In this document: in pieces, positions 26,143 through 33,882 of the stretch
How the letters are laid out: every line of letters begins with the position of its first letter
Position numbering within the stretch: the stretch's first letter is position 1
Assembly (NCBI RefSeq): GCF_003762905.1
Contig: NZ_RJKS01000001.1
Location: 310,001-374,000, forward strand
From: Curtobacterium sp. ZW137
GTDB taxonomy: Bacteria; Actinomycetota; Actinomycetes; Actinomycetales; Microbacteriaceae
DNA length: 64,000 bases
Direction: 5' to 3'
Translations under genes and position numbers: made by a program
Notes under the pieces: model-generated
What the model was told of the DNA's origin: nothing
The model's input: only the letters and a program-made list of their open reading frames with translations
The model's database searches: none

Positions 26143-26206
26143 ACGATAAGGAGCGCTCGGCGCCGGGAAACCGCCGTGCGGGTGCGGGATCCCGCAGGAC
26201 GGTTTC
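26143..26206 (-). promoter_or_regulatory. Promoter and palindromic operator of the carrier-protein operon
   Basis: -10 box TATCGT (26148-26143 on the minus strand). Upstream, GAAACCGCCGTGCGGG (26167-26182) and CCCGCAGGACGGTTTC (26191-26206) form an inverted repeat matching at 14 of 16 positions, enclosing an inner TGCGGGATCCCGCA palindrome. It abuts the -35 zone, a position suited to regulator binding. Confidence 0.6.
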
Positions 26207-26247
26207 GGAACTGAACGCGGGTACAGCCTGCAGCGTTGTAACGCCCG

Positions 26248-26625
26248 TCACCGCTCCGAGAGAGCCACCGCGGTCGCCATCGCAAGCCCCCGTTCGTGGG
26301 ACAGCGAGACAGATACCGTCGTGATCCCGAGGTCCGCGGCGAGCGCCTCCGCGGCCCCGGACAGGACCACGGTCGGGGCACCGTGCTCGTCGAGGACGAT
26401 GGCGACGTCGTGCGGCCCGATCGCGTCCGTGCGGGTCGGACGGAGCAGCTTGATCACCGCTTCCTTGCCGGCGAACCGGGCGGCGAGGCGGTCGGGTGCG
26501 TCGCCGGCGTCCGCACGCTCGCGTTCGGTGAACACGCGGGCGAGGTAGCGCTCGCCGTGCGCCTGGATGCCGGCGGTGACGTCCTCGACGGCGGCGAGGT
26601 CGCAGCCGGTGCGGATGGCGGTCAT
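26248..26625 (-). CDS. acpS: Holo-[acyl-carrier-protein] synthase
   Basis: 125-residue phosphopantetheinyl transferase. TGCDLAAVEDV holds the metal-binding aspartate, RFAGKEAVIK the F-x-x-KEA-x-x-K signature, and VSLSHERGLAMATAV the C-terminal histidine segment. It converts apo carrier proteins to holo form. It may be the only AcpS of the cell or dedicated to the adjacent carrier; the window cannot tell. The ATG overlaps the LysR stop (ATGA) but also has its own TACGCT six bases upstream. Confidence 0.93.
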   Translation of the reverse strand: MTAIRTGCDLAAVEDVTAGIQAHGERYLARVFTERERADAGDAPDRLAARFAGKEAVIKLLRPTRTDAIGPHDVAIVLDEHGAPTVVLSGAAEALAADLGITTVSVSLSHERGLAMATAVALSER

Positions 26626-27566
26626 GACGGAAGCGTAGGGCCGTCGTGATCGGGCGTCGGGGCTTCGTTCGTGCTGCCCGCCCCGCGCCGGAGCGTCCGG
26701 GCCACCAGGCTCCTGAGCCACGCGTGTCCGCGGTCCGTGGTGAACCGGCGGTGCCACGTCAGCACGACGGCGACCGACGGCAGGTCGACCGGCGGCGTGA
26801 ACACGACGGTGTCCCCGGCGGCGGCTGCCCGGGTCGCCACGGACGCGGGGACGACCACCACGGCGTCGGTCGCGCGCACGATCTCGATCGCGGCGCTCGT
26901 CGACGCCACCGATGCGATCACCGAACGGGTGTCACCGGTGGCGCGGTCCACCCGATCGCGGAGGCGTCCGCGGCGGGACACGACGACGTGCGGTGCCGCC
27001 AGCCAAGCGGTGAGGGTGATCTCGTCGTCGCCGAACAGCGGGTGGCCACGGCGAGCCAGCCCGACGAGGGCGTCGTCGGTGACCGTCTCGTGGTCGATGG
27101 CCGGCGCCGTGGGGACCTCCGACCCGATCTCGAGGTCGACGACACCCCGCTGCAGGTCCGTCGTGTCGTCGGGCGCCTCGCCGAGGAAGCGCAGGACGAC
27201 CCCGGGGGCGTCCGCGGCGACCCGCTGCACGAGCGCCGGGGCGAGGACGGTGGCGAGGGCGTCGTGGGCGCGGATCGTGAAGGTCCGCTCCAACGTCCCG
27301 AGGTCGAGGCCGGTCTCCGGGGCGAGGACGTCGCGGCTCCGGAGGACGAGCGAGCGGACCTCCGCCCGCATGGCCAGCGCACGGGGCGTCGGGCGCATCT
27401 CCCGCCCGGCGCGGACCAGGATCTCGTCGCCGGTGGCCCGTCGGATGCGGCCGAGGGTGCGGCTCATCGCGGGTGCCGAGAGGTGCAGTCGGTCCGCTGC
27501 CCCGGTGACGCTCTCCGCTTCGAGCAAGGCGTCCAACGCGGTGAGGAGGTTCAGGTCGAGTTGCAC
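26622..27566 (-). CDS. LysR-family transcriptional regulator
   Basis: 314-residue LysR regulator: N-terminal winged HTH (DLNLLTALDALLEAESVTGAAD, APAMSRTLGRIRRATGD), then the substrate-binding domain. GTG at 27566 is the conserved LysR start and has TAGATT seven bases upstream, a leaderless arrangement. Likely targets are the divergent gene pair at 27674 (site TGCAC-N13-GTGCA between them) and perhaps the carrier-protein operon downstream. Confidence 0.9.
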   Translation of the reverse strand: MQLDLNLLTALDALLEAESVTGAADRLHLSAPAMSRTLGRIRRATGDEILVRAGREMRPTPRALAMRAEVRSLVLRSRDVLAPETGLDLGTLERTFTIRAHDALATVLAPALVQRVAADAPGVVLRFLGEAPDDTTDLQRGVVDLEIGSEVPTAPAIDHETVTDDALVGLARRGHPLFGDDEITLTAWLAAPHVVVSRRGRLRDRVDRATGDTRSVIASVASTSAAIEIVRATDAVVVVPASVATRAAAAGDTVVFTPPVDLPSVAVVLTWHRRFTTDRGHAWLRSLVARTLRRGAGSTNEAPTPDHDGPTLPS

Positions 27567-27583
27567 GGGACGCAATCTACACG

Positions 27584-27626
27584 TGCACGGAATGTCCTTG
27601 TGTGCATCCTGTCGCCTTCCTAGCGT
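27584..27626 (+). promoter_or_regulatory. Divergent LysR/IMPase-like promoter with candidate operator
   Basis: TTGTGT (27598-27603), 17-bp spacer, TAGCGT (27621-27626) would drive the plus-strand operon. An inverted repeat TGCAC (27584-27588) / GTGCA (27602-27606) overlaps the -35 and lies just upstream of the lysR -10, the usual place for a LysR site. Confidence 0.55.
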
Positions 27627-27673
27627 TGCTCCCGGATCGACCACCGGGGCCGACCGGATGCAGGAGACGAACC

Positions 27674-28489
27674 ATGGACGACGACGCACTGCTCGACGAC
27701 GCACTGCTCGACGACGCACTGCTCGACGGGGTGACCCGTGCCGTGTCCGATGCCGGACGAGTGCTGCTCGAGCGGTTCTCCACCGCGAACCGTGTGGACG
27801 ACGCGGCATCGCTGCTCGCCGCCATCGACGCGAACGACGCCGCGTCGGCCGCGGTGCTCCGGCCGGCGCTCGAACGCCTCGCCCCCGACGTGCGGTGGGA
27901 CGACGACGAAGAGGGCCATGGCGTGCTCGGGCCGGGCGCGTGGTGGGTCACGGACGCCGCCGAGGGCAACGTCAACCACGTCCACGGTTCGCCGGACTGG
28001 GGCGTCACCGCGACGCTCGTCCGGGAGGACGTCCCCGTCCTCACCGTCGTGGCGCTGCCCGCGCTCGGACAGGTGTTCACGGCGGTGCGCGGCATGGGTG
28101 CACGGCTGAACGGCGAGCCCGTCACCGTCTCGGCGAAGTCCGAGCTGTCCGCTGCGCTCGTCGGGACCGGGCAGGCGAAGCCCGGCGAGGACCCGGCGGT
28201 CCGTCGGCGGATGAGCACGTCGATCGACCGGATGCTCGACGCCGCACTGCTGGTGTCCGCCACCGTCCCGGCCACCCTGCAGCTCGTGCAGGTCGCCGCC
28301 GGGCACACCGACGCGTTCTGGCAGGAGGGGCAGGTGCGGTCCGGCCTCGTCGCCGGGGCGCTGCTGGTCGCGGAGGCCGGCGGCGCCGTCATCGACTCGA
28401 CCGGAGCGCCGTGGACCCTCGCGAGCGCCGACTTCATCGCCACCAACCAGGGGCTCGGACCGGCCGTCGCGGCCGTCCTCGCCCGATGA
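27674..28489 (+). CDS. Inositol monophosphatase-like protein with altered active site
   Basis: 271-residue member of the IMPase/FBPase fold. The metal motif normally DPxDGT reads TDAAEGNVNHVHG, so one aspartate is Glu and the threonine Asn; the C-terminal WDxAAG reads RSGLVAGALLVAEAGG, losing the third aspartate. This suggests an altered or lost phosphatase activity. The N-terminus encodes three copies of DDALL from a 15-bp tandem repeat (27680-27724). Divergent from LysR; overlaps the next gene by 4 bases if the latter starts at 28486. Confidence 0.8.
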   Translation: MDDDALLDDALLDDALLDGVTRAVSDAGRVLLERFSTANRVDDAASLLAAIDANDAASAAVLRPALERLAPDVRWDDDEEGHGVLGPGAWWVTDAAEGNVNHVHGSPDWGVTATLVREDVPVLTVVALPALGQVFTAVRGMGARLNGEPVTVSAKSELSAALVGTGQAKPGEDPAVRRRMSTSIDRMLDAALLVSATVPATLQLVQVAAGHTDAFWQEGQVRSGLVAGALLVAEAGGAVIDSTGAPWTLASADFIATNQGLGPAVAAVLAR

Positions 28490-28521
28490 CCACCAGCACG
28501 ACGACCACGAAGGACAGCACC

Positions 28522-29181
28522 ATGACCACCACGAACGACGCCACCACGAGCGACGCCATCACCATCGCCGTCCTCGGCTCGGGACGGGTCGGCGGCACGC
28601 TCGCCCGCGGGTTCGCCGCCGCCGGGTACCCGGTCACCCTCGGGGTCCGCGACCCGTCGGTGCACGGCGACGGTCCGGTGCCCGTGACCGACACGGTGAC
28701 CGCGATCAGCACCGCGGCACTGGTCGTGAACGCGACGCCGGGTGACTCGTCCCTGGAACGGTTGTCGGGCCTCCGTTCCGAACTCGCCGGGCGGATCCTG
28801 CTCGACGTGTCCAATGCGACCGTGCGGACCGCCGACGGCCTGCCCGGCGGGTTGCAGTACGCGGACGGGAGCCTGGGGGAGCGGCTGCAGCGGGCGCTGC
28901 CGGAGACGCGGGTCGTCAAGAGCCTCAACACGATGCTGTTCTCCGTGATGACGGATCCGGGGGCGCTGGACGTGCCGCCGACCGTGTTCGTGTCCGGTGG
29001 CGACGGGGGCGCCAAGGGCGTCGTCCGGCAGGCGTTGCACGGGCTCGGGTGGCGGGACGAGTGGATCGTGGACCTCGGGGCGATCGCGACCGCGGCCGGA
29101 CCCGAGGCGATGGCGGTGATGGTGCCGAGCCTGCTCGCGGCGATCGGGTTCGCGCCGTTCGCGCTCTCCGTGGCGCGCTGA
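28522..29181 (+). CDS. NADPH-dependent F420 reductase-like / NAD(P)-binding protein
   Basis: About 219-residue Rossmann protein: ITIAVLGSGRVGGTLARGFAAAGYPVTLGVRDP is the dinucleotide motif plus an arginine typical of NADP binding; RVVKSLNTMLFSVM is a family segment seen in F420:NADP oxidoreductase-like proteins. ATG at 28522 is preferred because AAGGA lies eight bases upstream; ATG 28486 overlaps the previous stop and would add a Thr-rich leader. Forms an operon with the IMPase-like gene. Substrate unknown. Confidence 0.8.
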   Translation: MTTTNDATTSDAITIAVLGSGRVGGTLARGFAAAGYPVTLGVRDPSVHGDGPVPVTDTVTAISTAALVVNATPGDSSLERLSGLRSELAGRILLDVSNATVRTADGLPGGLQYADGSLGERLQRALPETRVVKSLNTMLFSVMTDPGALDVPPTVFVSGGDGGAKGVVRQALHGLGWRDEWIVDLGAIATAAGPEAMAVMVPSLLAAIGFAPFALSVAR

Positions 29182-29182
29182 C

Positions 29183-29205
29183 GCGGCCGCGGGTGCTGCG
29201 GCCGC
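29183..29205 (+). terminator. GC hairpin after the reductase gene
   Basis: GCGGCCGC arms (29183-29190, 29198-29205) with a 7-nt loop begin 2 bp after the stop. No U-tract, so a weak terminator. Confidence 0.45.
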
Positions 29206-29228
29206 TCCGGTCCTAGGATGGCGGGGAA

Positions 29229-29301
29229 GGGCCTTTAGCTCAGCTGGTAGAGCGCCACGTTTACACCGTGGATGTCGTCGGTTCGATCCCGGCAGGGCCC
29301 A
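29229..29301 (+). tRNA. tRNA-Val (UAC)
   Basis: Acceptor GGGCCTT/AGGGCCC, anticodon stem CCACG/CGTGG with loop TTTACAC and anticodon TAC at 29262-29264, T stem GTCGG/CCGGC with loop TTCGATC. Discriminator A29301, no CCA encoded. Confidence 0.95.
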
Positions 29302-29433
29302 CCCCGCAGACCCTCGCGGTCTCGTACGCGAGGAGCCCGTCGGTCTCCGTCGCATCGAGCGCCGAGCGCACCCGATCCAACCGAGCCAGTGCTGACCGTC
29401 GACGCGGCGGCAGGGTGCATGACGCTTCGGGCG

Positions 29434-29477
29434 CTGGAGAAACGGTCAGTCACTGTCACGTTCGCCAGGAGATCGTG
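29434..29477. repeat. Dispersed 44-bp repeat, copy A
   Basis: Shares CGGTCAGTCACTGTCA and TCGCCAGGAG blocks, and most flanking bases, with 38977-39020. The ends (CTGG ... CCAG) are complementary, so the unit can fold. Noncoding on both strands here. Confidence 0.65.
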
Positions 29478-29583
29478 GACGAGCTCGTCGCGCTGCTCGC
29501 CCTCGGCGGTCCGGGATGTGCTGGCGCCGACGCCGGTGAATGAAAACAACGTGTTACAAGGTCAATGTGACGAATAAATTGCG

Positions 29584-29612
29584 TTGACGCCGGTCCAACG
29601 ACCGATTACGTT
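29584..29612 (+). promoter_or_regulatory. Leaderless promoter of the AsnC-type regulator
   Basis: TTGACG (29584-29589), 17-bp spacer, TACGTT (29607-29612), then six bases to ATG 29619. The start of transcription would fall on or next to the A of the start codon. Confidence 0.7.
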
Positions 29613-29618
29613 CACTGC

Positions 29619-30671
29619 ATGACCACCACGGACACCCACGCAGCGGGAGCGGACGACGTCGACCGCGCCGTGCTCCGCGCACTCGCCCACGACGGCCGTG
29701 CATCGTGGGCGACGATCGGGGAGCTCGCGGGCTGCTCGACCTCCACGGCCCAGCGCCGGGTCACCCGACTCGTCGAGGACGGTGCCGTCCGGATCATCGC
29801 CGCGTCGGACGTCCTCGCGTCGGGGTTCGGCGTCTCGACGAAGGTCCGGGTCCGCTCCGGCGCCGCCCGAGCGGACGCGCTGGCCGATGCGCTCGCCCGC
29901 CGGCCGGAGGTGCGGTTCGTTTCGACGCTGACGGGGTCCGCGGACTGTACGGCCGAGGTCGTCCTGCCACGGGTCGGCGACCTGACCGCGTTCCTCAGCA
30001 CGATCGAGGTGGACGGCCGACCCGTCGAGACCGAGGCGCTGCCGATCGTCCGGACGTTCACCGCACCCTTCACGGTCTTCCCCGGCGACGCGCTCGCGCC
30101 GACAGCGGAACGGTCCACGACCGCGAACGCGCCGGCGCCGGACCCGTCGACGGGCCAGGGCGTCACCCCGGTGCACGCCGACGCGACCCCGGAGGAGCGA
30201 GCGGTCTTCGCCGCGCTCGTCCGCGACGGCCGGAAGCCGCTCACCGACCTCGCGCGTGAGGTCGGCCGCTCGGAGGCAGCCACCCGCCGCACCCTCGAGG
30301 ACCTCGTGCAGAGCGGCCGGCTCCGCATCGGGCCGCTCGTGGCGCCGTCGCTGCTCGGCCGGGCGACCGAGCTCGAGGTGTGGATCTCCGTCGCGCCCGA
30401 CCGGCTGTCGGCCGCAGCCGCGCAGCTCGCCGGGCATCCGTCGGTGCACTACGCCGCGGCGTCCCTCGGCCGGTTCAACCTGATCGGACAGGCGTTCCTG
30501 CCGGACTTCGCCTCCGTCTACACGTTCAGCACCGACGTGCTCGGGGCGCTGCCCGGCGTCCGCGAGGTCGACGTGACGGTGCAGCTCCGCACCGTGAAAC
30601 GGATGTGGAGCCGCATCGAGGACGGACGCTTCGTCCCGACGAGCGCCACCTCGGTTCCGGCGATCCCATGA
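29619..30671 (+). CDS. AsnC/Lrp-family regulator with duplicated domains
   Basis: 350-residue protein made of two Lrp-like units: HTH 1 at about 15-60 (DRAVLRALAHDGRASWATIG), a first RAM-like domain, a Pro/Thr linker near 160-185, then HTH 2 (ERAVFAALVRDGRKPLTDLA) and a second sensing domain. Single-unit Lrp proteins are about 150 residues, so this is a fused double version found in actinobacteria. It probably senses a small metabolite and controls the following catabolic genes. No terminator separates it from 30718. Confidence 0.87.
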   Translation: MTTTDTHAAGADDVDRAVLRALAHDGRASWATIGELAGCSTSTAQRRVTRLVEDGAVRIIAASDVLASGFGVSTKVRVRSGAARADALADALARRPEVRFVSTLTGSADCTAEVVLPRVGDLTAFLSTIEVDGRPVETEALPIVRTFTAPFTVFPGDALAPTAERSTTANAPAPDPSTGQGVTPVHADATPEERAVFAALVRDGRKPLTDLAREVGRSEAATRRTLEDLVQSGRLRIGPLVAPSLLGRATELEVWISVAPDRLSAAAAQLAGHPSVHYAAASLGRFNLIGQAFLPDFASVYTFSTDVLGALPGVREVDVTVQLRTVKRMWSRIEDGRFVPTSATSVPAIP

Positions 30672-30717
30672 CCAGCAGCGCACGCATCGCATGACCAGCA
30701 GCGCACGAGAGGACGAC

Positions 30718-31668
30718 ATGGACGACATCGCAAGCCAGCAGCCGTGGCAGTGGGACGAGGCCACCTGGCGCGGCCACGTGGAAGAGGTCCGCGCGGGTCG
30801 CACCCTGCTGCCGCCCGAGGGACCCGAGCGGTGGCCGGGCGGTGCGCGCGTGGCGGTCGCGATCTCCTTCGACTCCGACCACGAGACCCCGTCCCTCCGC
30901 GACGGGGAGACGTCACCGGGCCGGATGGCGATGGGGGAGTACGGCGCCCGCGCTGCGGTCCCGCGCATCCTGCGCCTGCTCGACCGCTACGAGGCACCGT
31001 CCTCCTTCTACATGCCGGCCGTGTGCGCACTGCTCCGACCGGACGAAGCACCGTCCTACGTCGAGCACGGGCACGAGGTTGCGGTGCACGGCTGGATCCA
31101 CGAGCGGAACACGCAGCTCGGCCACGACGACGAGCTCGACCTGCTGAGCCGCGCCGTGGACGTGCTGACGAGCCAGACCGGCGTGCGGCCGACCGGCATC
31201 CGGACGCCGTCGTGGGACTTCAGCGACTCCACCCTCGACGTCGCCCGGGAACTCGGGTTCCGGTACGACTCCTCGCTGATGGCGGACGACGACCCGTACG
31301 AGATCCTGCACCGGGGCGCCCCGACCGGGATCGTGGAGATCCCGGTGGACTGGATCCGCGACGACGCCCCCTACCTGATGATGGAACGCTTCCAGTCGCT
31401 GCGGCCGTACACGCCGCCGCACGAGGTCGGCCGCATCTGGCGCGACGAGTTCGACGTCGCACGCGCCGAGGGCGGCGTGTTCCAGCTCACCATGCACCCG
31501 CACTTCATCGGGCACCGGTCCCGCCTCGTGGTCCTCGAGGCGCTCCTCGCCCACATCCGCTCGTTCGACGACGTCTGGTTCACCACCCACGCCGGCCTCG
31601 CCGAGCACGTCGCGACCGTCAGCGGTCTCGACCCGGTGGTCACGCCCGCCACGGACGTCACCACCTGA
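30718..31668 (+). CDS. Polysaccharide deacetylase-fold hydrolase
   Basis: 316-residue NodB-fold metal hydrolase. Motif 1 is ISFDSDHE, motif 2 HGWIHE, followed by RTPSWDFSDST and a final TMHPHFIGHRSRL. The pattern fits the HpPgdA/PuuE-like subgroup, members of which hydrolyse cyclic amides such as allantoin rather than sugar chains. No signal peptide, consistent with a cytoplasmic small-molecule role. ATG 30718 has GAGAGGA upstream; an in-frame ATG at 30691 is part of a direct repeat. Confidence 0.85.
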   Translation: MDDIASQQPWQWDEATWRGHVEEVRAGRTLLPPEGPERWPGGARVAVAISFDSDHETPSLRDGETSPGRMAMGEYGARAAVPRILRLLDRYEAPSSFYMPAVCALLRPDEAPSYVEHGHEVAVHGWIHERNTQLGHDDELDLLSRAVDVLTSQTGVRPTGIRTPSWDFSDSTLDVARELGFRYDSSLMADDDPYEILHRGAPTGIVEIPVDWIRDDAPYLMMERFQSLRPYTPPHEVGRIWRDEFDVARAEGGVFQLTMHPHFIGHRSRLVVLEALLAHIRSFDDVWFTTHAGLAEHVATVSGLDPVVTPATDVTT

Positions 31669-31674
31669 CGGACG

Positions 31675-31706
31675 GGAGGCTCGGTGCCAGCCCGCGCCGA
31701 GCCTCC
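31675..31706 (+). terminator. GGGAGGC-family hairpin
   Basis: GGAGGCTCGG (31675-31684) / CCGAGCCTCC (31697-31706), preceded by GGACG. Lies after the deacetylase-fold gene and before the transporter gene. Confidence 0.7.
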
Positions 31707-31765
31707 AGTCCGCTGCTCCACCCGTTCCGCACCCCCGTTCCTCCCACCAGGAAGTCGACGCAACG

Positions 31766-33109
31766 ATGACAGCAGAAGCACCCAACAGCACGATCGGCGC
31801 CACCGGCGCCGGATCGACGGCCGTCCACGAGACACGACTCTCGGCCCGCGGCCGCAAGGCGATCCTGGCCGGCGGCATCGGCAACGTCGTCGAGTGGATC
31901 GACTGGGCCGTCTACACCACGTTCTCCTCGGTGTTCGGCCACCACTTCTTCCCGCCGGGGAACGACGCGGCGGCGCTCCTCGCGACGCTCGCGGTCTTCG
32001 CGGTCGGCTTCGTCATGCGCCCCGTCGGTGCGGCGGTGCTCGGCGTGTACGCGGACCGGCACGGCCGCAAGAAGGGGCTGATGCTCACCATCGGGCTGAT
32101 GGCCGCAGCGTCCCTCCTCATCGGCATCACGCCCGACTACGGGACGATCGGGATCGCAGCACCGATCATCCTGCTCCTGGCACGACTCGTGCAGGGCTTC
32201 TCGGCCGGTGGCGAGTTCGGGTCGTCCTCGGCGTTCCTCGTGGAGTCGGCGGCCCCGAAACGACGGGCGTTCGCCGGCTCGTGGCAGCAGGTGTCGGTCG
32301 GCGCGGGCGTCCTGATCGCCTCCGGGATCGGCGCGATCATCACGTCGGTGCTCTCGCCGGCAGCACTCGACGCGTGGGGCTGGCGCGTGGCCTTCGTCTT
32401 CTGCGCCCTCATCGGGCTGGTCGGCATCTGGCTGCGGACATCCGTCCAGGAGACCGAGTCGTTCACCGCGCAGCGGGCCCGCGACGAGGAGTCCGCCGCC
32501 CCGAAGCGCAACCCGGTCGCCGCGATGTTCCGCGACCACCCGGGCGCGACCGCACGGGTGTTCGGCATCACCATCGCCGGCACGCTGCTCTACTACATGT
32601 GGGTCTCGTACATGCCGACCTACGCGCACGTGACCACCGGGCTCCCGCTGAACCAGGCCCTCATCGCGAACGTCATCGCCATGGTCGTGTTCCTGGTGCT
32701 GCTGCCCTTCGCGGGGATCCTGTCGGACCGGATCGGTCGCAAGCCGACGATGTCGATCTTCGCCGGCGGGTTCCTGCTGTTCGCGTGGCCCGCCTTCACG
32801 TTCCTCAACGGCACGTTCTGGTCGCTGCTCATCATCCAGGTGATCGGCATCCTGTTCCTGCTCGGCTACTCGGCGAACTGCGCGGTGATCATGGCCGAGC
32901 AGTTCCCGCCGGAGGTGCGTGCCACCGGCATCGGGCTGCCGTACGCCCTCGCCGTCGCGATCTTCGGTGGCACCGCCCCGTACATCACGACCTGGATGAG
33001 CGGCGCGGGCTTCGGGAACCTGGTGTGGGTGTACTGCGCGGTCGCCGCCGCGATCGGCCTCGTCGTCTACCTGACCATGCCGGAGACGAAGGGCAAGGTG
33101 CTCCGATGA
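31766..33109 (+). CDS. MFS transporter, metabolite:H+ symporter (MHS) family
   Basis: 447-residue 12-TM transporter. The MHS signatures are present: GNVVEWIDWAVY in TM1, the loop DRHGRKKGL between TM2 and TM3, RLVQGFSAGGEFG in TM4-5 and DRIGRKPT in the second half. The family imports carboxylates, betaines and similar compounds with protons. It heads a series of four coupled genes and probably brings in their substrate. Confidence 0.92.
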   Translation: MTAEAPNSTIGATGAGSTAVHETRLSARGRKAILAGGIGNVVEWIDWAVYTTFSSVFGHHFFPPGNDAAALLATLAVFAVGFVMRPVGAAVLGVYADRHGRKKGLMLTIGLMAAASLLIGITPDYGTIGIAAPIILLLARLVQGFSAGGEFGSSSAFLVESAAPKRRAFAGSWQQVSVGAGVLIASGIGAIITSVLSPAALDAWGWRVAFVFCALIGLVGIWLRTSVQETESFTAQRARDEESAAPKRNPVAAMFRDHPGATARVFGITIAGTLLYYMWVSYMPTYAHVTTGLPLNQALIANVIAMVVFLVLLPFAGILSDRIGRKPTMSIFAGGFLLFAWPAFTFLNGTFWSLLIIQVIGILFLLGYSANCAVIMAEQFPPEVRATGIGLPYALAVAIFGGTAPYITTWMSGAGFGNLVWVYCAVAAAIGLVVYLTMPETKGKVLR

Positions 33110-33882
33110 CGCGGCACGTGCTCGTCACCGGGGCTGCGAGCGGGATCGGTCTCGCCGTCGCACAGCGGTTCGCCTCGCTCGGCGATCGCCTGACCCTCGT
33201 CGACCACCGTGCGGATGCGCTCGCCGCGGCCGCCGGGTCGATCGGTCCCACTCCCGTCGGCACGATCGCGGCGGACCTCCGTGACCCCGACGCGCCGACC
33301 CGAGCCGTGTCCACGGCGTGGGAGCAGGCACCGGTCGACGTCCTCGTGAACGCCGCCGGCGTCTACCCCGCGACACCGTTCCTCGAGCTCGACGCCGCAA
33401 CGTGGGACTCGGTGCAGGACGTCAACGTCCGGGCGCCACTGCTGGCCACCGTCGCGCTCGCCCAGCTCGCCACGGCGGCGGGCCGGACGCCCGCCGTCGT
33501 GAACATCACCTCGGGAGCAGCGCTCCGCGCCCGACCGGGCGCCGCGCCGTACAGCACCTCGAAGGCCGCACTCGAGATGGTCACCCGGGCCAGCGCCCTC
33601 GAGCTCGGCGCCGCCGGGATCCGGGTGAACGCCGTGTCCCCGGGGTTCGTCGTCGTCGACAGCGCGGTGAACCGCGTCAGCGACGAGTACGCGGCCGCCG
33701 TCTCCCCGAACCCGCTCGGCCGTCCAGGGGAACCGTCCGACATCGCGAAGGCCGTGGTGTGGCTCGCCGACCCGGAGCAGTCCGGCTGGGTCACCGGGAC
33801 GGTGCTCCGCGTCGACGGGGGATCGTCGACCGGAGCGCACACCCTGCCGCTCAGCACCGCACGAGAGGAAGTCACCGCATGA
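33106..33882 (+). CDS. SDR family oxidoreductase
   Basis: 258-residue short-chain dehydrogenase. TGAASGIG cofactor motif at 8-15, NAAG, the catalytic serine in NITSGAAL and YSTSK; C-terminal VDGGSST. The residue after strand 2 (VDHR) is Asp, suggesting NAD preference. ATG overlaps the transporter stop by 4 bases. Confidence 0.92.
   Translation: MTRHVLVTGAASGIGLAVAQRFASLGDRLTLVDHRADALAAAAGSIGPTPVGTIAADLRDPDAPTRAVSTAWEQAPVDVLVNAAGVYPATPFLELDAATWDSVQDVNVRAPLLATVALAQLATAAGRTPAVVNITSGAALRARPGAAPYSTSKAALEMVTRASALELGAAGIRVNAVSPGFVVVDSAVNRVSDEYAAAVSPNPLGRPGEPSDIAKAVVWLADPEQSGWVTGTVLRVDGGSSTGAHTLPLSTAREEVTA

Larger units (their letters stand above)
29302..29618. other. 317-bp intergenic region
   Basis: No convincing gene. 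It holds one copy of a 44-bp dispersed repeat (29434-29477) and, from about 29539, an unusually AT-rich stretch with the leaderless promoter of the AsnC-type gene. A short open frame across it has no family resemblance. Confidence 0.6.

Noticed and set aside
26622-27809. Longer LysR frame starting at 27809
   Set aside because: The added N-terminus is Arg-rich shadow sequence running across the divergent promoter; the canonical LysR start is GTG 27566.
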